DNA from: an uncultured Opitutia bacterium
GTDB taxonomy: Bacteria > Verrucomicrobiota > Verrucomicrobiia > Opitutales > UBA953
Assembly (NCBI GenBank): GCA_937875975.1
Contig: CALEEU010000056.1
Coordinates: 1 to 11,686, forward strand
Length of the DNA stretch: 11,686 nucleotides
Reading direction: 5' to 3'
Position 1 is the first letter of the stretch. Every line of letters begins with the position of its first letter. The notes under the pieces were generated by a model. It was not told where the DNA came from and ran no database searches. It saw nothing but the letters and a program-made list of their open reading frames with translations. Positions 1 to 5,971 of the stretch are shown here, one piece after another. A program made the translations under genes and the position numbers.

Positions 1-320
1 ACCACTGCTACGACCTCGGCACCGATAAGGCCATGAAGTCCGCCGCCTTCGTCACCGAAGAATCCTCAGGCCGCACGCTCGAAGTCCTCACCGATGCACC
101 GGGCCTGCAGCTCTACACCGGCAACTTCCTCACCGGCACCGTGCAAGGCCGCTGGGCCAAGCCCTTTGCCTTCCGTCAGGGCTTCTGCCTCGAGCCTGGA
201 CTCTTCCCGGACTCGCCGAACCAGCCTGCGTTCCATCGCCTCGGCTATCCGAGCGGCATCCTGCGCCCAGGCGAACAGTACGCCCAGAAGCTCGTCTTCC
301 GCTTCGGCGTGATGAGGTAG
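1..320 (+). CDS. galM: Aldose 1-epimerase (mutarotase), C-terminal part only
   Basis: The reading frame is open from base 3 at the left edge and stops at TAG 318-320, giving about 105 C-terminal residues; the true start lies outside the window. The enzyme interconverts the alpha and beta anomers of hexoses such as galactose and glucose. Visible signatures are HCYDL at the left edge, then CLEPGLFPDSPNQP (bases 186-227), where the Glu (codon 192-194) matches the catalytic base of the GalM family, and the closing strand YPSGILRPGEQY followed by a hydrophobic end (FRFGVMR), as is usual for this family. The C-terminus looks complete in length. The stop codon lies inside the GGTAGGG foot of the repeat element at 316-440, so the last codons and the repeat overlap. 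An SSS-type transporter lies about 0.7 kb away but on the other strand, so joint use of a sugar is only a suggestion. Confidence 0.93.
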   Translation, partial: HCYDLGTDKAMKSAAFVTEESSGRTLEVLTDAPGLQLYTGNFLTGTVQGRWAKPFAFRQGFCLEPGLFPDSPNQPAFHRLGYPSGILRPGEQYAQKLVFRFGVMR

Positions 321-440
321 GGATGTGATTGCCATCACATCCGTTCGCGGACGGACATCTGTTGTCCTTATTGGTAGCTAAGACCCGACGAATCCCCGCC
401 TACGGCCCCGAACGGCGGTGATGGCAATCACCGCCCTACC
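316..440. repeat. BIME-like element copy A (type 1 / type 1 hairpins)
   Basis: GGTAGGG at 316-322 and CCCTACC at 434-440 form 7-bp inverted ends. Inside the left end, GGATGTGAT (321-329) pairs with ATCACATCC (334-342) over loop TGCC. Inside the right end, GGCGGTGAT (414-422) pairs with ATCACCGCC (427-435) over loop GGCA. A second small hairpin follows the left one: TCCG, loop TTCG, CGGA (340-351). The interior shares AAGACCCGAC (380-389) and CGAACGGCGGTGAT with copy B. GTAG directly beside a hairpin is the known mark of REP sequences mobilised by RAYT (TnpA-REP) transposases; two inverted REPs make a BIME. The element fills the gap between galM and the convergent lipoprotein gene and could also help end transcription from both sides. 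Confidence 0.8.
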
Positions 441-455
441 CGATGCATCGCCAAC

Positions 456-974
456 TTAACGCCGGCTTGCTATGAAATACTCCAGGTCACGCATGACCTG
501 ATCGGCATCCACTACATGTGAATAGCCGGAAAGTTCGGCGTCCTTAAGAACGCGAAAATCCAAAGTGTACCAGCCTCCCTGAATGCTGGTGGAACTGGAT
601 GGAGTTATCGTCGTGACAGCGTTGAAGTAGGCAGTGTCTCCGTAACGATTTACTGTTCCTCGCGTCGTAGCCGTAGCAGGCGAAGTAATCTGGTAACTGC
701 TGATCGAAGTCGTCGCATTCATTACCAAAAAGTAGCGACACCCGCTGAGTTTCGTTAGTTCCGCGGCGCGATACATGGCGAACTTCTCGAGATCAGGCCA
801 GTCCTTTGACCATGCTTCTCCGATGCGCACTTGGTAAACCTGTTCACCCAGCCTCTGGTCGACATACCCCGGCTGAAAACCGGGAATCCGAGGACCATAG
901 CGGACAGAGCAACCCACAACGAATGCGGCAAGGCTGACGATTAGAGCGATTCGTAACATCAATCGGTGGAGCAT
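456..974 (-). CDS. Small lipoprotein, CC0125/CC1285-like
   Basis: This encodes a protein of about 172 residues with a short lipoprotein signal peptide: basic start MLHRLMLR, a hydrophobic stretch, then the lipobox VVGC, with the acylated Cys at residue 22. The mature part has an order that I recall from the CC0125/CC1285 lipoprotein family: GYVDQRLGEQVYQVRIGEAW, then a MYRAAELTKLSGCRYFLV segment in which RAAELT is the most typical core. A Ser/Thr-rich stretch follows, then a C-terminal half rich in likely beta strands. The function of that family is not known to me. I chose the start at 974 because AGGA lies 9 bases upstream (984-987 on the plus strand); an in-frame ATG at 998 has no such site. 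The gene lies 75 bases downstream of the symporter gene on the same strand and may be read through from it. Its GC is visibly lower than its neighbours': 48 percent over 541-660 by hand count. Confidence 0.75.
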   Translation of the reverse strand: MLHRLMLRIALIVSLAAFVVGCSVRYGPRIPGFQPGYVDQRLGEQVYQVRIGEAWSKDWPDLEKFAMYRAAELTKLSGCRYFLVMNATTSISSYQITSPATATTRGTVNRYGDTAYFNAVTTITPSSSTSIQGGWYTLDFRVLKDAELSGYSHVVDADQVMRDLEYFIASRR

Positions 975-1032
975 AGGGCTAAGTCCTATTAGCATCATAG
1001 TAATGGAATAGATTTCCAGCCATTATTTAGAG

Positions 1033-1048
1033 CGGGCGCCTGCGCCCG
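1033..1048. other. GC-rich hairpin at the symporter stop codon
   Basis: CGGGCGC (1033-1039) and GCGCCCG (1042-1048) are perfect inverted arms, allowing a 6-bp stem with a 4-base loop. The hairpin lies immediately 3' of the symporter stop codon (TAA read on the minus strand, 1050-1052). No T-run follows on the minus strand, so it is not a standard intrinsic terminator. It could slow polymerase or protect the upstream mRNA 3' end between the symporter and the lipoprotein gene. Confidence 0.45.
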
Positions 1049-1049
1049 G

Positions 1050-2954
1050 TTAAGCGCCCTTAGCGTCTTCTCGTTCCTGCGATGCCGTGCTATCCGCCCA
1101 GAGTTGCTGGGTGACCTTGAGAAGGACGTAACCGCTGATAATCGTGACGGCGGTGAGTACCCAAGCCATGGTGAGGCGCTTGGGGTCGCCCGCCGCATAG
1201 AGGAAGTTACCGATGGCGAAGAGCGAAGCCCAGATCAGCGCGCACCCGGCGATCCAGCCGACGAAGGCCGAGCCGATACGGTTCTCTTGAGCGATCTCGG
1301 TGTCGCTGATGCCGGCCGCAGCGCGGATATCCGTCCAACCTGGACCGGCAGGCTTCACCTTCTGGCAAAAGCTGATGAGCGTCGCGCGGTCCGTCTGCGG
1401 ACCGACGTACGCGGTGATGAGCCACGACAGCGTGGTCAGGCCGACCTGGATGATCGTCGTGGTCGCAAAGTCAGCGTGCGGCATGAAGAACGGCACGGCC
1501 ACCGAGGTCACGAGCGACATCACCATGGCAACGACTTCGCACCAGGCGGAGACGCGCCACCAGAACCAGCGGGCCACATAGAGTAGTCCGGTGCCGGCGC
1601 CGATGGAGAGCAGGACCTGGAAGGCCTGCTGAGCCGAGGACATGGTCAGGCTCAGCAACGCGGCGACCACGTAGAGGAGCACGGTCGAGAGGCGGCCGAC
1701 GTTCACGTAGTGCGCCTCGCTGGCGTCCTTCTTCATGAAGCGACGGTAGAAGTCGTGCACAAGGTACGACGAGCCCCAGTTGAGGTGCGTCAGGATGGTT
1801 GAGGAATTGGCGGCGATGAGGCCGCCGATCATCAGGCCGACGAAGCCGACCGGCAGGAACATGAGCATCGCCGGGAACGCGGAGTCATGGCCGATGAGCG
1901 CGGGATCCGCGTTCGGGAAGGCCGACTTGATCGCCGCGAGATCAGGGTAGACGATGATGGAGCAAAGGGCGGTGATGATCCACGGCCACGGACGCAGGAC
2001 GTAGTGGGCGATGTTGAAGAAGAGCGTGCCACCGAGGGAATCCTTCTCCGACTTCGAAGCCAGCATGCGCTGGGCGATATAAGAACCGCCGCCGGGCTCG
2101 GCGCCAGGATACCAGTTAGCCCACCAGCTGATGGCGATCGGCAGGATGAAGATCATCAACGCCAGCTCCGACATCGTGAAGTTCGGCAACATGTCCAGGA
2201 TCGGCTGGCCCTTCCCGTCGGAGAGCGACATCACGGGCACGCCATCCGTCGTGACGACCTGCTGGGTGGAAAGTTTTTCGACGAGCAACTTCAGTCCAGT
2301 CCAGCCGCTGGCATCGCCGGCCAGACGGCGGCCGACCTCGACGAGCGAGAACCAGGCCGCGGCGAAGACGGCGGTCATCTTGATGAAGAACTGAATCATG
2401 TCGATGACCAGCACGCCCCAGAGGCCGGAGTGCGCGGCGAAGACGACGTTGAGGATGCCGCAGACGACGATGGTCTGCCAAGCGGGCATGCCGAAGAGGA
2501 TGTTGGCGATCTTGCACGCGGCAAGGGTCACCATGCCCATGATGAAGCAGTTGAAGAAGAGGCCGAGGTAGACGGCCCGGAAGCCACGCACGACCGAGGC
2601 GGCGGTGCCGGAGTAGCGGTGCTCGTAGAACTCGAGGTCGGTCATGACGCCGGAGCGACGCCAGAGGCGGGCGAAGAAGAAGACGGTAGCGACGCCGGTG
2701 AGCACGAAGGCCCACCACTGCCAGTTGCCGGCGACGCCATATTTGCGGACCTGCTCAGTCACCCAGTTCGGGGTGTCGGACGAAAACGTCGTCGCGACCA
2801 TCGAGAGACCGGCAAGCCACCACGGCACCGAGCGACCGGAGGCAAAGAACTCGGCGGTACTACCGCTCGAGCGCTTGGCCAGAAAGAGCGCGGGCACGAA
2901 GCAGATCAGGATCGAAACAGCGACGATGACCCAATCAATCCAGGTAATATGCAT
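1050..2954 (-). CDS. Sodium:solute symporter (SSS family, SLC5-like)
   Basis: This is a 634-residue inner-membrane transporter that would use the sodium gradient to import a small solute. The N-terminus carries the family hallmark FFASGRSVPWWLAGLSMVATTF (residues 36-57), followed by SSDTP (58-62). About 13 to 15 hydrophobic helices follow. The segment LIAANSST (379-386), leading into NWGSSYLVHDFYRRF, matches the eighth core helix of the LeuT-like fold, whose paired small hydroxyl residues help bind sodium. The motifs WYPGAEPGGGSYIAQRM and RPWPWI are, from memory, typical of long SSS members in PVC bacteria and Bacteroidetes. The usual family length is roughly 500-600; the excess is in the C-terminal helices and a polar loop near residues 530-565. 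No strong Shine-Dalgarno site precedes the ATG at 2954. The substrate (sugar, sialic acid or other) cannot be told from sequence alone. Confidence 0.92.
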   Translation of the reverse strand: MHITWIDWVIVAVSILICFVPALFLAKRSSGSTAEFFASGRSVPWWLAGLSMVATTFSSDTPNWVTEQVRKYGVAGNWQWWAFVLTGVATVFFFARLWRRSGVMTDLEFYEHRYSGTAASVVRGFRAVYLGLFFNCFIMGMVTLAACKIANILFGMPAWQTIVVCGILNVVFAAHSGLWGVLVIDMIQFFIKMTAVFAAAWFSLVEVGRRLAGDASGWTGLKLLVEKLSTQQVVTTDGVPVMSLSDGKGQPILDMLPNFTMSELALMIFILPIAISWWANWYPGAEPGGGSYIAQRMLASKSEKDSLGGTLFFNIAHYVLRPWPWIITALCSIIVYPDLAAIKSAFPNADPALIGHDSAFPAMLMFLPVGFVGLMIGGLIAANSSTILTHLNWGSSYLVHDFYRRFMKKDASEAHYVNVGRLSTVLLYVVAALLSLTMSSAQQAFQVLLSIGAGTGLLYVARWFWWRVSAWCEVVAMVMSLVTSVAVPFFMPHADFATTTIIQVGLTTLSWLITAYVGPQTDRATLISFCQKVKPAGPGWTDIRAAAGISDTEIAQENRIGSAFVGWIAGCALIWASLFAIGNFLYAAGDPKRLTMAWVLTAVTIISGYVLLKVTQQLWADSTASQEREDAKGA

Positions 2955-3050
2955 GGCGGGGTAAGGGGTTGCTTACTTCTGTTTCACCCTGCCCTACGTG
3001 GCAACCGCGTTCCCTTTACTGATATGACCACTTCGGAGCATTAGGCCTGA

Positions 3051-3160
3051 GGTAGGGGCGCGACTGCGTCGCGTCCGTTCGCGGACGGACGTCGTACCTC
3101 GCAGATCTCAGCCAAGACCCGACAGCTTCGAACGGCGGTGATAGCAATCACCGCCCTACC
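3051..3160. repeat. BIME-like element copy B (type 2 / type 1 hairpins)
   Basis: Inverted ends GGTAGGG (3051-3057) and CCCTACC (3154-3160). The left hairpin is type 2: CGCGAC (3059-3064), loop TGC, GTCGCG (3068-3073), followed at once by GTCCG, loop TTCG, CGGAC (3073-3086). The right hairpin is type 1, as in copy A: GGCGGTGAT (3134-3142), loop AGCA, ATCACCGCC (3147-3155). AAGACCCGAC (3114-3123) is shared with copy A. The element lies in the 309-base gap between the start of the symporter gene (2954) and the end of the propeller-cytochrome gene (3264), both leftward. The rest of that gap holds no gene; 2955-3050 should contain the symporter promoter, but I cannot place it with any confidence. 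Confidence 0.8.
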
Positions 3161-3190
3161 CAATGCGCCCAGCTATTTAGCTTATCAGTC

Positions 3191-3228
3191 CTGCCACCTG
3201 CTACCCGGGGCTGCCACCCGCCACCTGA
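3191..3228. repeat. Short imperfect CTGCCACC direct repeat
   Basis: CTGCCACC occurs at 3191-3198 and again at 3211-3218, 20 bases apart, with the related string CCGCCACCTG just after. It lies between copy B and the 3' end of the propeller-cytochrome gene. It looks like a small degenerate tandem array; no role is apparent. Confidence 0.35.
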
Positions 3229-3263
3229 AACGAATGTCTCTGCCTCTCATCCATTCAGTCCTC

Positions 3264-5807
3264 TTATCTGGCCTTCAACAACTCCGGCTCCGTCCACGCG
3301 TCGGTCCGGCCCTTGGTGTCGGCACGGATCTTCTGCACGAGGTCGACCGGCACGGGCGGGGCCGCGTGGTCCCACTCGCGGCGAATGTAAGTCAGCACGC
3401 CGGCAATCTGCTCGTCGGTCAGGAAACCGGCGGCAGGCATATCATAGCTGTAAGCCACGCCCTTCACCTTGATAGGGCCGCGTAGGCCGTGCATGACGAC
3501 CTTCACGATACGCTCGGGGTCACCCAGCACCCACTCCGAATCAGCGAGGGGCGGCGCAAGGCCTTCGAGGCCCTTACCGGTCGGCTGATGGCACGCGGCA
3601 CAGAGGCCAGCGAAGGTCTGCTTACCGGAATCAAAGAGGAGCTGCTGCTCATTGGTCAGGGCCTTCACGGTGGGCACGACCACGCCCGGCTTACCCGGCC
3701 AGACGACGGTGCTCTTAAACCAGGCGAGGACCTTCATCATCGTGGCGTCCTTGCTCTTGGAAAGCTTGGCGAGGGCCGATGGCTCGCCAGCAAGCTTGAT
3801 CGGGTGCTTGGCGGTGACGGTCGGGTGAGCGGTGAGTGAACCAAGCAAAGTCACCTGCTGGGAACGCAGCGGCAAAGCGGCGATGATGTCGAGGGCCTTC
3901 TCAATACGTTCCGGCTTACGCTCGGAGAAGACGCAGCGCAGCAACGCCGCGGGCAAGGTCTTCGAATAGGCGGCGGGCTGCTTGAGCACCGCATCAAAAT
4001 TCTCGAGCTCACGACCAGCGAGGCCGCTGATCAAACCATCCTGGATGGCGATGTGGTCCGCGGCGCGGTTCGCGAGCGCGGCGGCGGCGAGGTCGACGGC
4101 GAGGTCTTTCGCTTCACCCATGGTCAGGACAAGCTGGAGCTGCACCTCGGGGACGGCTTCACTCGCGGCGAGTTCAGTCCAGCGAGCGATGACTTCGGCG
4201 CGATGCGGGCCAGCGACGAGACCTTCGGAGACGCGGAGCGCAGCGGAACGGACGCGCGGATCAGCGTCGGCTAGGCCGGCCGAGACGAGCGCCCAGTCGG
4301 TGACCTTAAGTCCGTGCTGCGTCCAGAGCGCATGCACGCGGCCCATGACCGTGGTGGCCTTGAGGCCGAAGGCGGTCAACGCGGCGGCGAGAGATTTGTC
4401 GCCACTTTCGACGAGCAGACGCTGAGCGGTCTCGCGGCGCCATTCGTTACCGCTACCAAGTTCAGCGATGAGCTCAGCGGACTTGAGTCCGGCCAGACGA
4501 TTGAGAGCCGTGGTCTTATGGCCTTCAGGGACGACGCGCCAGATGCGGCCGAGGTGGAGCGGCGCGATGAGGCCGCGGTCCTCGCCCTGCTTACGCAGGT
4601 AAGTCGTGAGCGAGATACGGTGCTGGATTACACCATGATGCATGTCCACGAGGTAGAGGGCCCCTTCGGGGCCGGTGAGCGCATTGACGGGGCGGAAACG
4701 CTCGTCGGTCGAGGCCACAAACTCCTGCTGGTCGTAGAACGGCGTGCCCTTGACCAAGCCCTTATCGGGATTGAGCACCAGTCGCTTCACGAGATTACCC
4801 GCCGGCTCGCAGATGAACGCATTACCATAGGCGTCGGCGGGAAAGAGATCCGAACGATAGATCCACGGGCCACAAGCTGCGGTGCACTCCTTGAGTTTGT
4901 AGTCACGGAGCATCTCGGTGCGGTAGCCGCGGTTGATGCCCGGGTTGACGCGGTTCGGCCACACGATCTGGTCGACCGCGGCCTTAGTGTTGAGGCCCGT
5001 GGTGCGGCCGAGGGCGGGGTTGCGGAGCAGGTAGCTGGAGTTGACGACGTCGACACGTAGGAGGTCGCTGTTGTTATTGGAATACAGGCGGCCGAAGTCG
5101 TCCTGTGCCAAGCCCCACTGCCCGCGGAAGTTACTCGTGGCGCGGACCCACTTACCGTCGTCGAACTTGAAACGCGCCGTGTAGGCGCCGACGTAGAGCC
5201 AACCGTCATGACCCCAGAGCAGCGCGTTCGGAGCGCGTTCGGGATTGGCGAGCTGCGGGCGGGCCGGGTCGACGCGTACGCCGAAGTCCGTCGCGACCTC
5301 GATCTTCTCATCGGCCTTGCCGTCGCCGTTCGTATCGCGGCAGAACCAGAGATGCGGCGGGGCACCGATGAGGGCGCCATCGCGATGGAGGATGAGCGCG
5401 CGGGGCAGAATGATATTATCCAGGAAGACCGTGCGCTTGTCCATGCGGCCATCGCCATCGGTATCCTCGAGTACCACCACGCGGCCCTTCGCCTGGTCTT
5501 CCGTCGTCCCGTCAAAGTTTTCCATGTAACCCGTCATCTCGACGACCCAGAGGCGACCGTCGGGGCCGAACTGCAGGACCGTCGGGTGGCGCACCAGCGG
5601 GGCTTCGGCGACGAGCTCGATGCGGTAGCCCGGGGCGACCTTGAAACTGCGGAGCGCTTCCTCGGCCGTAAGTGGAGGCGAAGGCGGGATTAGGTTCGCC
5701 GGCACGATCGGTACCTGCGGCTCACCGGCCTTATCGCCGACCTGCGCGCACGCGGCGGCCGCCAGGCATAGGACGGCCAAGGAAAAGGTGCGACGGGGCA
5801 TGCGCAT
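3264..5807 (-). CDS. Lipid-anchored PVC-type dehydrogenase with C-terminal cytochrome c
   Basis: The protein has 847 residues. Signal peptide and lipobox LAAAAC put the acylated Cys at residue 20. Residues 46-425 look like the beta-propeller of the PVC membrane-bound dehydrogenase family: FKVAPGYRIELVAEAPLVRHP, GPDGRLWVVEMTGY and two acidic loops of calcium-binding type, DTDGDG (115-120) and DTNGDG (158-163). Residues 430-680 are Leu/Ala-rich with helical pairs, like HEAT repeats. The C-terminus is a class I cytochrome c: heme site CAACH (736-740), likely axial Met790 in YSYDMPAAG, and the final helix DEQIAGVLTYIRREW. The expected role is oxidation of a carbohydrate or similar compound in the periplasm, with electrons passed through the heme to the respiratory chain; the substrate is unknown. 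It would need cytochrome c maturation (Ccm-type) genes, which are not in the window. ATG 5807 has a second in-frame ATG at 5801; neither has a clear ribosome binding site. The gene is transcribed divergently from the hydrolase cluster. Confidence 0.9.
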   Translation of the reverse strand: MRMPRRTFSLAVLCLAAAACAQVGDKAGEPQVPIVPANLIPPSPPLTAEEALRSFKVAPGYRIELVAEAPLVRHPTVLQFGPDGRLWVVEMTGYMENFDGTTEDQAKGRVVVLEDTDGDGRMDKRTVFLDNIILPRALILHRDGALIGAPPHLWFCRDTNGDGKADEKIEVATDFGVRVDPARPQLANPERAPNALLWGHDGWLYVGAYTARFKFDDGKWVRATSNFRGQWGLAQDDFGRLYSNNNSDLLRVDVVNSSYLLRNPALGRTTGLNTKAAVDQIVWPNRVNPGINRGYRTEMLRDYKLKECTAACGPWIYRSDLFPADAYGNAFICEPAGNLVKRLVLNPDKGLVKGTPFYDQQEFVASTDERFRPVNALTGPEGALYLVDMHHGVIQHRISLTTYLRKQGEDRGLIAPLHLGRIWRVVPEGHKTTALNRLAGLKSAELIAELGSGNEWRRETAQRLLVESGDKSLAAALTAFGLKATTVMGRVHALWTQHGLKVTDWALVSAGLADADPRVRSAALRVSEGLVAGPHRAEVIARWTELAASEAVPEVQLQLVLTMGEAKDLAVDLAAAALANRAADHIAIQDGLISGLAGRELENFDAVLKQPAAYSKTLPAALLRCVFSERKPERIEKALDIIAALPLRSQQVTLLGSLTAHPTVTAKHPIKLAGEPSALAKLSKSKDATMMKVLAWFKSTVVWPGKPGVVVPTVKALTNEQQLLFDSGKQTFAGLCAACHQPTGKGLEGLAPPLADSEWVLGDPERIVKVVMHGLRGPIKVKGVAYSYDMPAAGFLTDEQIAGVLTYIRREWDHAAPPVPVDLVQKIRADTKGRTDAWTEPELLKAR

Positions 5808-5971
5808 AAGACACTAGATAACCCGCCAGGTTACCGGGTCAACCGACCCTATCGCTTTCCCCCGGCTTTAAACGACAGGTCGCGGACATATAACCAGACC
5901 GGGTTCCACCCAAGCCCGACACTAGGGTTACTCTCAACTTAAAATACCTACACTTGTCGGGTTGTTTTTGA
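5808..5971. promoter_or_regulatory. Divergent promoter region with inverted repeats
   Basis: This 164-base region separates two divergent genes and must carry both promoters. For the rightward gene a weak sigma70-like candidate is CCGACA (5916-5921), an 18-base spacer and TAAAAT (5940-5945), about 26 bases before the ATG at 5972. The same region holds inverted arms CCCGACA (5915-5921) and TGTCGGG (5955-5961), 33 bases apart, so the arms cover the proposed -35 box and the likely transcription start. Nearer the leftward gene is a smaller inverted repeat, GGGTC AACC GACCC (5836-5849). No coding sequence or structured RNA is evident. The promoter assignment is inference. Confidence 0.35.

Noticed and set aside
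1887..3044. Long open frame (385 codons) on the plus strand opposite the symporter gene
   Set aside because: Its translation is rich in Asp, Glu, Arg, Gly and His without any fold-like pattern. It is the antisense shadow of a high-GC membrane protein gene whose own frame matches the SSS family.
316..3160. Copies A and B as flanks of a composite transposon carrying the lipoprotein and symporter genes
   Set aside because: No transposase lies between them, the copies have different left hairpins, and a third copy lies elsewhere. Dispersed REP-type elements explain the data better.
3191..3228. CTGCCACC repeats as a CRISPR or iteron array
   Set aside because: Only two exact units of 8 bases, with no spacers of regular length, no cas genes and no replication initiator nearby.
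4314..5060. Open frame of 248 codons on the plus strand inside the propeller-cytochrome gene
   Set aside because: Composition is that of an antisense shadow; the minus-strand frame carries clear family motifs and a heme site.
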